Origin: JANJTY01 sp038257155
Lineage (GTDB): Bacteria; Pseudomonadota; Gammaproteobacteria; Xanthomonadales; Xanthomonadaceae
Length of the DNA: 64,000 bases
Reading direction: 5' to 3'
Assembly (NCBI GenBank): GCA_038257155.1
Contig: JBBSJP010000001.1
Coordinates: 124,001-188,000 of the forward strand
Shown here: piece after piece, positions 11,318 through 18,679 of the stretch
Layout of the letters: every line of letters begins with the position of its first letter
How positions within the stretch are numbered: position 1 is the stretch's first letter
Notes under the pieces: model-generated
The model's database searches: none
Told to the model about the DNA's origin: nothing
Seen by the model: the letters and a program-made list of their open reading frames with translations, nothing else
Translations under genes and position numbers: made by a program

Positions 11318-12430
11318 CTACGGCACGTCCAGGACGATGAGGTTCTTGCCGCGCGTACGACCCTGTTCCAGGTAGTCGATCGCCTGCGGAACCTCGGCCA
11401 GGGTGAAACGCTGATCGATCACGGCGCGCAGTGTGCCCGCTTCAAGCATGTCGCGCAGGATGGCCAGATCCTCGCGGTTCGATTCGGCAAACAGCGTGAC
11501 CTGGGTCTGGCTGACGAAGGGTGCGCCGAGTTGCGCACCCAGCATGCGAGTGAGCGGGCCGAGCCAGTTGTTGCGCTTCGGGCCGGTCACCATCACCAGG
11601 ATGCCGTCGTCGACCAGGGCCGAACGCATCGCCGCAAGACCATGATTGCCGACATTGTCGATGATCACGTCGAAGCGCTGGCCACCGGCGGTGAAGTCTT
11701 CGCTGGCGTAGTCGATGTGGTGATCGGCACCGAGCTCGCGCACCATCGCCGCGTTGCGCGCGCTGCTGACGCCGGTGACCTCCGCGCCCAGCGACTTGGC
11801 AATCTGCACCGCAAAACTGCCGACGCCTCCCGAGGCACCATTGATCAATACGCGCGTACCCGAGCTCACCTTGCCCGCATCACGCAGCGCCTGCAGGGCG
11901 GTCAGCGCGGCGATCGGCGTGGCGGCGGCCTGCTCGAAGTCGATCGAATCCGGCAGGCGCTGCACCGCGCGGCTTTCGCGCACCACCAGGTACTCTGCGA
12001 AGGCGCCATTGCGCGTACCAAATACCGCGTCACCCGGCTTGAAGTCGCGTACCGCCTCGCCCACCACCTGCACCGTGCCGGCGAAGTCGACGCCAACGCT
12101 CGCGCTGGCCGGACGACCGATGCCCGCGTCCAGGCGCATCACATAGGGCTTGCCGTGCAGGTAATGCCAGTCCAGCGGATTCACGCCAGCAGCATGTACC
12201 TGCACCAGCAGTTCGTCCGCGGCCGGCACCGGTCGCGCCACTCGCTCCAGACGCAACACCTCGCTACCGCCATAGCAGTGCGCGCGAATCGCCAGCATTG
12301 TGTCGCTGCCGGTGGCCGGTTCAGCCGCCGGCGGGCAGGTCGAGTCATAGCTCAGCACGACACCCAGTACAGCCACACCGAGCACGGCGACACCGGCAAG
12401 TCCCAGCAGCAGCTTTCGGCGTAGGCGCAT
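11318..12430 (-). CDS. Medium-chain NAD(P)-dependent oxidoreductase with an N-terminal membrane anchor
   Basis: 370-residue member of the zinc-type alcohol dehydrogenase / quinone oxidoreductase superfamily. A GroES-like N-domain (LLVQVHAAGVNPLDW) precedes a Rossmann domain with INGASGGVGSFAVQIAKSLGA. No cysteine-rich structural zinc loop is visible, which favours the quinone-oxidoreductase-like branch. The odd point is residues 1-30, a basic start followed by a strong hydrophobic helix (LLLGLAGVAVLGVAVLGVVL) and a short spacer. The catalytic domain may therefore be tethered to the membrane or exported; these enzymes are normally soluble and cytoplasmic. It is first in a two-gene unit with the GNAT gene. 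Confidence 0.85.
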   Translation of the reverse strand: MRLRRKLLLGLAGVAVLGVAVLGVVLSYDSTCPPAAEPATGSDTMLAIRAHCYGGSEVLRLERVARPVPAADELLVQVHAAGVNPLDWHYLHGKPYVMRLDAGIGRPASASVGVDFAGTVQVVGEAVRDFKPGDAVFGTRNGAFAEYLVVRESRAVQRLPDSIDFEQAAATPIAALTALQALRDAGKVSSGTRVLINGASGGVGSFAVQIAKSLGAEVTGVSSARNAAMVRELGADHHIDYASEDFTAGGQRFDVIIDNVGNHGLAAMRSALVDDGILVMVTGPKRNNWLGPLTRMLGAQLGAPFVSQTQVTLFAESNREDLAILRDMLEAGTLRAVIDQRFTLAEVPQAIDYLEQGRTRGKNLIVLDVP

Positions 12431-12540
12431 GTGAAGTCTCCGTTACTGGATCAAGGCCGCTACTGTGCGCCGCGCCACGCAGTGACGAGCGTGCCCTTGG
12501 TCATGCGAACCTGGCGCGCATAACGCTGCAGCGATCGGGT

Positions 12541-12927
12541 TCAGCGCACCCGCGGTTCCAGTTCGACGCTCTCGCTCTCGTCACGAGGATTCGCGCGTGC
12601 TTGAGCTGAACGCAGTACGACGATGATCTCGTCGCCTGCGGTGGCACGCAGGAAGCGCACCTGCATGCGGTAGCCATTGAAGCCCTGATAGCGCTGCTCC
12701 ACGCCGTTCGCGCGACGAAACACGATGCCATTGTCGGCTTCTTCACGTCGCTGTTCGCAGGCCGGCCAAGCCTCGCCATGGCGGCCGGCGAACTGCCAGC
12801 CCTCGCGTGCGGCGCTGGCCTTCAAGGCGTCGAGACTGGCGTGACAATCGCCAGACGAGAGCAGGAAGATAAGCGCGGCGCTCACCACCACCAGCGCGGC
12901 CAGGCCCAGCAGGATGGGTTTGTTCAT
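12541..12927 (-). CDS. Small membrane-anchored hypothetical protein
   Basis: 128 residues: an N-terminal signal anchor (KPILLGLAALVVVSAALIFLL) then a mostly hydrophilic domain containing two cysteines that could pair. ATG 12927 is chosen because it begins the signal segment and follows a GGAAAGAG stretch; the longer frame to 13029 adds only low-complexity basic residues. No family is recognised. It is not obviously in an operon, with 110 bases to the oxidoreductase gene on the same strand. A periplasm-facing soluble domain is the simplest reading. Confidence 0.6.
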   Translation of the reverse strand: MNKPILLGLAALVVVSAALIFLLSSGDCHASLDALKASAAREGWQFAGRHGEAWPACEQRREEADNGIVFRRANGVEQRYQGFNGYRMQVRFLRATAGDEIIVVLRSAQARANPRDESESVELEPRVR

Positions 12928-13154
12928 TGCGTCTCTTTCCGGCAAGGCGTGCCATGCGCGCCAAGTGTGCACGCGGGAACGGCCTTGTGCACTTGCACTG
13001 GCGTCCGGTCGCATGCGATTTGAGAGCATATGGCGGGTTTGATCGCAGCATTCCGCTTCCCCTTCAGAGCACCTCGATCGGAGCCCAGCATGCGCACGGA
13101 AACACTCATGATGAAAAATCTGGCGCCAGCTGCCAGGTCAATCCCGCCCATCTC

Positions 13155-13583
13155 ATGAACGACCGTCAGCGCGATCGGTTTCTCTGGCAGTGGTCCCGAC
13201 GACGGCGCATCGGGCAGCGCGGCGTCGCTTGGCGTGCGCTGCTGGTCGGCGCGTTGGGCGGGCTGGTGTTCGCCTTCGTGCTGGGATCGACCATGAGCGA
13301 GGACGGCAATCGCAGCACCGCGTGGTTGCTGCAGGCGCTGCAGCGCTGGATCCTCCTCGGCCTGCTGGCGGTTCCGGCGTTCGCAGGCCTCGCGGCGGCG
13401 GTTGCAGCGCGCGTGTTCGCCTCGCACGAGGCCATGTACCAGGACATGCTGCGCCGAGGTGCCAGCGTCCCCGAACGTGCGCCCGAGATGCAGCCTGGCG
13501 ACCGCTGGCCAGCCATCATGGTCGGCGTTGCGGTGGCAATCCTGATCGGGTTGGTCGTGGCCCTGTTCGTCGCCTACGGATGA
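13155..13583 (+). CDS. Small integral membrane protein, hypothetical
   Basis: 142 residues with a basic N-terminus (NDRQRDRFLWQWSRRRR) and three hydrophobic helices: LLVGALGGLVFAFVLG, ILLGLLAVPAFAGLAAAVAAR and, at the C-terminus, MVGVAVAILIGLVVALFVAY. No catalytic motif or named family is recognised. The 3' end overlaps the 3' end of the convergent esterase gene by 10 bases. The start is the first ATG that precedes the basic-then-hydrophobic pattern. Confidence 0.6.
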   Translation: MNDRQRDRFLWQWSRRRRIGQRGVAWRALLVGALGGLVFAFVLGSTMSEDGNRSTAWLLQALQRWILLGLLAVPAFAGLAAAVAARVFASHEAMYQDMLRRGASVPERAPEMQPGDRWPAIMVGVAVAILIGLVVALFVAYG

Positions 13584-14233
13584 GGCCGCCGTTCCACTGT
13601 CTGCAGCAAGGGCGCCAATGCCGCCCAGACGTGGTCCAGTAGCAGCGGTTGGGCCGCGGCGGTGGGATGCAGGTTTTCGTCAAGAAAGGCATCGCGATCG
13701 ACCGCGATCGGTTCAAGCAGGAAGGGCAGGAGTGCAGCCTCGTGCTTGCGCGCCAGTTCGGCGAACAGGTCGAAGAAGCCGTTGGTGTAGGCCGGTCCGT
13801 AGTTGGGCGGCATGCGCATGCCGATCAGCAGTACCTCGGCTCCCGCGGACTTTGCGGTCACGATCATGCGCTCCAGATTGACGCGAGCGTGCTGCAGCGA
13901 CAGACCTTGCAAGCCGTCGTTTGCGCCCAGCTCGATCAGCACCAGATCGGGTGAGTGTGTGGCGATTTCGCTGTCGATACGCGCCGCGCCCCCGGCGGTG
14001 GTCTCGCCACTGATGCTGGCGTTCACCACGCGCCAGTCTCGCTGCTGTTCGATCAGGCGCTGTTCCAGCAAAGCAACCCAGCCTTGTTCGCTGCGCAGGC
14101 CGTAGGCCGCCGAGAGGCTGTCGCCCATCACCAGCAGGGTGCGCTCGGCCGCGCTTGCGCTGAGCGATCCCAGCCCCAACAACAGGACCATGACGCCACG
14201 TTCAACTGCCTTGCGCCACCCTTGGGGCATCAT
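13574..14233 (-). CDS. tesA: Periplasmic arylesterase/thioesterase TesA-like (SGNH hydrolase)
   Basis: 219 residues with a signal peptide (VMVLLLGLGSLSASAAE) followed by the SGNH hydrolase blocks: GDSLSAAYG with the nucleophilic Ser, the block II Gly in SGETTAGGA, ELGANDGLQG with the Asn of block III, and DENLHPTAAAQ with the catalytic Asp and His. This is the multifunctional thioesterase I / protease I / lysophospholipase L1 family, working in the periplasm. As in E. coli, it is divergent from the ybbA-ybbP transporter genes; its start lies 31 bases from the ybbA start. Confidence 0.93.
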   Translation of the reverse strand: MMPQGWRKAVERGVMVLLLGLGSLSASAAERTLLVMGDSLSAAYGLRSEQGWVALLEQRLIEQQRDWRVVNASISGETTAGGAARIDSEIATHSPDLVLIELGANDGLQGLSLQHARVNLERMIVTAKSAGAEVLLIGMRMPPNYGPAYTNGFFDLFAELARKHEAALLPFLLEPIAVDRDAFLDENLHPTAAAQPLLLDHVWAALAPLLQTVERRPHP

Positions 14234-14264
14234 GCTAATCACTCCTGAAAACCATTCCAACGCC

Positions 14265-14954
14265 ATGCCGGCCGACGCCTTGCCGACCACGCCCGCAATT
14301 GTTGCTGCCGCGCTGAGCAAGCGCGTGAAGCTGCCCGACCACGAACTGACCATCCTGCAGGATGTGAGTTTCCAGATCGAGCCGGGCGAGAGCCTCGCCA
14401 TCATCGGCGCTTCAGGTTCGGGCAAGTCCACCCTGCTTGGTTTGCTGGCTGGACTGGACCTGCCAAGCGAAGGCCATGTGGCATTGGAAAACCGACGCCT
14501 GGACCAGCTCGACGAAGACGGTCGTGCGCGGCTGCGCGGTGAATGCGTCGGCTTCGTGTTCCAGAGTTTCCAGCTGCTGCCTTCACTGAATGCGCTGGAG
14601 AACGTGATGCTGCCGCTGGAATTGGCCGGCAGCGACGAGGCCGGGCCGCGTGCCCGCGCGATTCTCGAGCGGGTTGGGCTGGGCGAACGACTCGATCACT
14701 ACCCGCGACAGCTGTCCGGCGGCGAACAGCAGCGCGTCGCCCTGGCGCGCGCATTCGTTACCCGGCCGCGCATCCTGTTCGCCGATGAGCCGACCGGCAA
14801 CCTCGACACCGATACCGGCGGCGCGATCGCCGACCTGCTGTTCGAGCTCAATGCCCAGTCCGGCACCACCCTGGTATTGGTGACGCACGACGAGCGCCTC
14901 GCAGCGCGCTGCGCACGACGCATCCGCCTGGCCGGCGGCAAGGTGCTGGTGTGA
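14265..14954 (+). CDS. ybbA: ABC transporter ATP-binding protein YbbA
   Basis: 229-residue ATPase of the LolD/MacB-like (FtsE-type) class: Walker A GASGSGKST, signature LSGGEQQRVALARAF, Walker B ILFADEPTGNLD, and the switch His in LVTHDE. It pairs with the large permease encoded downstream. ATG 14265 gives a protein aligned with E. coli YbbA in both length and N-terminus; ATG 14232 is an in-frame alternative that would overlap the divergent tesA start. The stop codon TGA at 14952-14954 is the left target-site copy of a MITE-like element that separates it from the permease gene. Confidence 0.92.
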   Translation: MPADALPTTPAIVAAALSKRVKLPDHELTILQDVSFQIEPGESLAIIGASGSGKSTLLGLLAGLDLPSEGHVALENRRLDQLDEDGRARLRGECVGFVFQSFQLLPSLNALENVMLPLELAGSDEAGPRARAILERVGLGERLDHYPRQLSGGEQQRVALARAFVTRPRILFADEPTGNLDTDTGGAIADLLFELNAQSGTTLVLVTHDERLAARCARRIRLAGGKVLV

Positions 14955-15335
14955 TCCTAGATTCCGCAGTTGACCGCTTCCGACTTCGAGCAAATGAGTG
15001 ATACACACGGAGTTCACAGTCACGACCGACCTCTCACGCTAAGAGAGGGCCGCTACGCACCCGATAGCACGCCTGGCCGGCCGTCTGGCTGCGTTGTTCG
15101 GCCGCTTCGCGGCAACGGCTGCTGCGCAGCCTGCGCCGTCGGCCGGCAAGCCGGCTACGCGGGGCTTCGCCCCGACGCTGCGCTCGGTCGGCCGCTTCGC
15201 GGCAACGGCTGCTGCGCAGCCTGCGCCTTCGCTGCGCTCGGTCCTCCTTCCAGGTGGCCAACCTGCGCGTCGTCGCGCCTTGCCAGTCAGCCGGCCAGAC
15301 GCACTCTCGGGCGCGTCCAACTACGGAATATAGGA
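14955..15335 (+). mobile_element. MITE-like element, copy 1, inserted between ybbA and ybbP
   Basis: A 381-bp non-coding element bounded by imperfect 18-bp terminal inverted repeats: left TCCTAGATTCCGCAGTTG, right end reading inward TCCTATATTCCGTAGTTG. It is flanked by TGA on both sides (14952-14954 and 15336-15338), consistent with a 3-bp target duplication. Because the element's first base equals the next target base, a 4-bp TGAT duplication is equally possible. Removing the element and one flank restores a TGATG stop/start overlap of ybbA and ybbP. A second copy with the same ends, orientation and interior lies at 31636-31927. No transposase frame is present, so it would have to be mobilised in trans. 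Confidence 0.85.
15098..15227 (+). repeat. Tandem duplication inside MITE copy 1
   Basis: A 40-base segment at 15098-15137 (from TCGGCCGCTTCGCGG to CAGCCTGCGCC) recurs without mismatch at 15188-15227, a 90-base period. The second MITE copy has this segment once. The duplication explains almost all of the length difference between the copies (381 versus 292). Confidence 0.9.
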
Positions 15336-17833
15336 TGATGCGCGCACCGCTTTCCTGGCGTCTGTTTCGCCGCGATCTGGCATCGGGCGAGCTGCGTGTC
15401 CTGTTGGCCGCGCTGATCCTGGCGGTTTGCGCGGTGAGCACGGTGGCCTTCGTCACCGACCGTGCCGGCCGCGCCCTGTCGCAGGAGGCCAATCGCCTGC
15501 TCGGCGGCGATGCCGCACTGCGTGGCGATCGTCCGCTGGCGCCGGAGTTTCTGGCGCGCGCGGCGCAGCTCGGCCTGCGACATGCCGAAACCCGCGGTTT
15601 CAACAGCATGGTCGGCGCAGGCGAGAATTTCAGCCTCGCCGATGTGCGCGCATTGGGCGAAGGCTTTCCGCTGCGCGGTGCGTTTCGCCTGGTGGATGCG
15701 GCACAGCCGGATGGGCGTATCGCTGATGGCGTGCCGCAGCCCGGCACGCTGTGGCTGTCGCGCGCCGGAGCCGACAAGCTCGGCGTGCGCATCGGAGACA
15801 CCATTCAATTGGGCGACGCCAGCCTGGTCTTGACCGAACTGGTGCAGGCCGAGCCCGACGCGGTGCTGGACTATTTCAATGTCGCGCCGAAGGTGTTCAT
15901 CAGCCTGGGCGATCTGCCGGGAACCGGCTTGGAGCAGGTCGGCAGCCGCATCGGCTATCGCCTGGTGGTGGCGGGAGAAGGCGCTGCGGTGCAGGCCTTT
16001 GAAGACTTTACCCGCGCCCGACCGGCACGCGGCATGCGCCTGGAAACTGCCGCCGATGCGCGCCCGGAAATTCGCTCGGCGCTGGATCGTGCCGAGCAGT
16101 TTCTCGGACTCTCCGCCCTGGTCGCGGTAGTGCTGGCGGCAGTCGCGGTGGCGATGGCGGCGCGCCGTCACAGCGCGCGGCATCTCGATGGCGTTGCGGT
16201 GATGCGTTGCCTGGGCGCGGACCAGGCGCAGATCATTCGATTGCACCTGCTGGGTCTGGCCTGGCTTGGGCTGATCGGATCGGTGCTCGGCGTGTTGGCG
16301 GCTTTCGCGATCCAGGCGGGGTTGGCTATCTGGTTGGCCGATGCGCTCGGCGTGTCGGTGCCGGCGCCGGGCCTGGTGCCCGCAATACAAGGTCTCGCCG
16401 TCGGTTTCGCGGTGCTGGCCGGCTTCGCCGCGCCGCCGGTGCTTGCGCTACGCAACACACCGACCCTGCGCGTCATCCGGCGCGATCTGGATGCGCCGGG
16501 CGCCGCGGCCTGGAGCAGCGGTCTGGCCGGCCTGCTGGCCTTGATGGCACTGCTCACCTGGCAGGCCGGTAGCTTGAAACTCGGCGGCCTGGTGCTGGCC
16601 GGCCTGCTGGCGGCCTTGATCGTGCTGGCGGCGCTGGGCTTCGGCCTGGTTGCCCTGCTGCGTCGCCTGCGCGGCCGCTTGAAGGGACCGTGGCGCTACG
16701 GGCTGGCGAATGTCAGCCGGCGCGCCGGCACCTCGGTGGCCCAGATTGCGGCCCTGGGCCTGGGCTTGATGGCAATCTTGCTGCTCACCCTGGTGCGCAC
16801 CGATCTGGTCGGACGATGGCAGGCGGCGCTGCCGGCCGACGCGCCGAATCGCTTCCTGATCAATGTGCAGGACGAACAGGTGCAGCCGGTGCAGGAATTC
16901 CTGCAGGAGGCCGGGTTGCGCGGCGTGACCCTGTTTCCGATGGTCCGCGGCCGGCTGGTGGCACACAACGGTGCACCGGTCAGCGGCGAACAATTCGAGG
17001 ACGAACGCGCCCAGCGCCTGGCCGAGCGCGAATTCAACTTGAGCTTTGGCGAGCCAGCGCGCGAAGACAACCGTCTCACCGCTGGCGAATACTGGCCCGC
17101 CGGTGGCCGCGGCCGCAGCGAGGTTTCCGTTGAAGCGGGCATCGCCAACCGGCTCGGCTGGCAACTCGGCGACGAAGTCAGCTTCGACATTGCCGGCCGA
17201 CCGTTCATTGCTGAAATCACCAGCCTGCGTCAGGTCGAGTGGGAAAGCTTCAAGCCCAACTTCTTCGTGCTGGCTGCGCCGGGCAGCCTCGATGGTTTTC
17301 CTGCCACCTGGATCAGCAGTCTGCACGTGCCGGCGGACAGTACCGCTGCGATGAACACCCTCGTGGCACGCTTTCCCAATCTCAGCGTGATCGACATCGA
17401 GGCGATCCTGGCGCAGGTCCGCGGCACTGCCGACCAGGTCGCCACCGCGGTCGAGTACGTTTTCTACTTCACCCTGGTGGCTGGCCTGCTGGTGCTGTTC
17501 GCTGCGATAACGGCCAGTCGCGACGAGCGTCTGCTGGAAGGCGGCGTGATGCGCGTGCTGGGCGCCAATACGCGGCAACTGCGCCTGGCCCAGCTATCGG
17601 AGTTCGCTGCCCTGGGTCTGCTCTCCGGAGTCACCGCCGCGCTGGGCGCCACCGCGCTGTCGGGCACGATCGCGGTGCAGGTCTTCGACCTGCCATGGAC
17701 ACCTGATTTCCGCCTGATGCTGTCCGGCGCGGTGGCGGGCGTTGTGTTGGTGTCGGTGTTTGGTCTGATCGCGACGCGAAAAGTTGCCTCGGCACCGCCG
17801 GCCGACACGTTGAGGGCGCTGCAGGGCGGTTGA
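15335..17833 (+). CDS. ybbP: ABC transporter permease YbbP (FtsX/MacB-like)
   Basis: 832-residue permease with an N-terminal helix, a large periplasmic part and several FtsX-type membrane bundles in the middle and at the C-terminus (VFYFTLVAGLLVLFAAITA through the terminal helices). It forms the inner-membrane partner of YbbA; the substrate is not established for the family. ATG 15335 is assembled from the last base of the MITE (A) and TG of the target TGA, directly followed by the ancestral ATG at 15338. The TIR end GCGGAATATAGG-like stretch places GGAA 6 bases before this start. A further in-frame ATG at 15254 inside the element would add 27 residues of element translation. Confidence 0.92.
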   Translation: MMRAPLSWRLFRRDLASGELRVLLAALILAVCAVSTVAFVTDRAGRALSQEANRLLGGDAALRGDRPLAPEFLARAAQLGLRHAETRGFNSMVGAGENFSLADVRALGEGFPLRGAFRLVDAAQPDGRIADGVPQPGTLWLSRAGADKLGVRIGDTIQLGDASLVLTELVQAEPDAVLDYFNVAPKVFISLGDLPGTGLEQVGSRIGYRLVVAGEGAAVQAFEDFTRARPARGMRLETAADARPEIRSALDRAEQFLGLSALVAVVLAAVAVAMAARRHSARHLDGVAVMRCLGADQAQIIRLHLLGLAWLGLIGSVLGVLAAFAIQAGLAIWLADALGVSVPAPGLVPAIQGLAVGFAVLAGFAAPPVLALRNTPTLRVIRRDLDAPGAAAWSSGLAGLLALMALLTWQAGSLKLGGLVLAGLLAALIVLAALGFGLVALLRRLRGRLKGPWRYGLANVSRRAGTSVAQIAALGLGLMAILLLTLVRTDLVGRWQAALPADAPNRFLINVQDEQVQPVQEFLQEAGLRGVTLFPMVRGRLVAHNGAPVSGEQFEDERAQRLAEREFNLSFGEPAREDNRLTAGEYWPAGGRGRSEVSVEAGIANRLGWQLGDEVSFDIAGRPFIAEITSLRQVEWESFKPNFFVLAAPGSLDGFPATWISSLHVPADSTAAMNTLVARFPNLSVIDIEAILAQVRGTADQVATAVEYVFYFTLVAGLLVLFAAITASRDERLLEGGVMRVLGANTRQLRLAQLSEFAALGLLSGVTAALGATALSGTIAVQVFDLPWTPDFRLMLSGAVAGVVLVSVFGLIATRKVASAPPADTLRALQGG

Positions 17834-17844
17834 TGTCTCGGCCT

Positions 17845-18534
17845 TCACGGCCGCCAGCGATAGCCTGCACCGTGCATGGTGTCGATCTCGTCGAAGGCCG
17901 GATCAATGGCCTCGAACTTGCGTCGCATGCGCTTGATGTGGGAGGTGACGGTGGCATCGTCGACCACGATCTGCGCTTCACGCATCAGCTGCTCGCGGTT
18001 CTTTACGTGGCCCGGATGGCGCAGCAGGGAATGGCACATCCAGAACTCGGTGACGGTCAGCGGCACCTCGGTGCCGTGCCAGGTGACGCGCATGCGTTCG
18101 AGCTCCAGGCGCAGGCCGCGCAATTCACAGACTGACTCTTTCACACCCGGCGCGCGCAGCGCGTCGAGACGGCGGAACAGGGCCTGCACCCGCGCGGTGA
18201 GCTGCGGCAGGCTGATCGATTTCGACAGATAGTCGTCAGCGCCCAGCCGCAGTCCGGAGATCACATCAAGGTCCGAATCGCGCGCAGTGAGGAACAGGAT
18301 CGGCAGGGTCGGCGCGCGCGCGCGCAGTTCGCGGCACAGGTCGAAACCGCCCTCGGCCTCATCGCCCAGACCGACGTCGATGATGACCACGTCGGGCAGC
18401 TGTTGGGCAAAGGCCGACTGCGCCGAGAGCCGGTCGGCATAGGCGCGCACCTCGAAACCATAGCGGCGCAGGGCTTCGCTGTAGTTGGCGCGGATCGCGG
18501 GCTCGTCTTCTACGATGGCAACGGTTCTGGACAT
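17845..18534 (-). CDS. pdsR: Dedicated sortase system response regulator (PdsR-like, OmpR family)
   Basis: 229 residues: receiver domain with phospho-acceptor Asp53 (VVIIDVGLGDEAEGG) and a winged-helix DNA-binding domain (TVTSHIKRMRRKFEAIDPAF). The GLGDEAEGGFDLCREL segment is like the response regulator of the proteobacterial dedicated sortase system (TIGR03787-type). It is divergent from the sortase target gene, 145 bases apart, so it likely controls the target and sortase genes. The usual partner kinase PdsS is not beside it: the gene is convergent with ybbP with only 11 bases between. ATG 18534 is preferred over ATG 18543. Confidence 0.85.
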   Translation of the reverse strand: MSRTVAIVEDEPAIRANYSEALRRYGFEVRAYADRLSAQSAFAQQLPDVVIIDVGLGDEAEGGFDLCRELRARAPTLPILFLTARDSDLDVISGLRLGADDYLSKSISLPQLTARVQALFRRLDALRAPGVKESVCELRGLRLELERMRVTWHGTEVPLTVTEFWMCHSLLRHPGHVKNREQLMREAQIVVDDATVTSHIKRMRRKFEAIDPAFDEIDTMHGAGYRWRP

Positions 18535-18679
18535 GGCGCCGAGCATAGGCAGGCAGGCACGTCGCGCGCAATGCACCGCCTGCAATTCGCCACAAATCAT
18601 CCGTGCAGTGTCGCTTTGTGGGCCGGCCGCGGCCCACTTCGGGGAGTGAACTGGCAACGCCCCCGAAGAGGACGCTGCC

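Noticed and set aside
14970..15338. Frames inside the MITE copies as short genes
   Set aside because: Similar peptides occur in both copies only because the DNA is repeated; there is no family, start signal or transposase.
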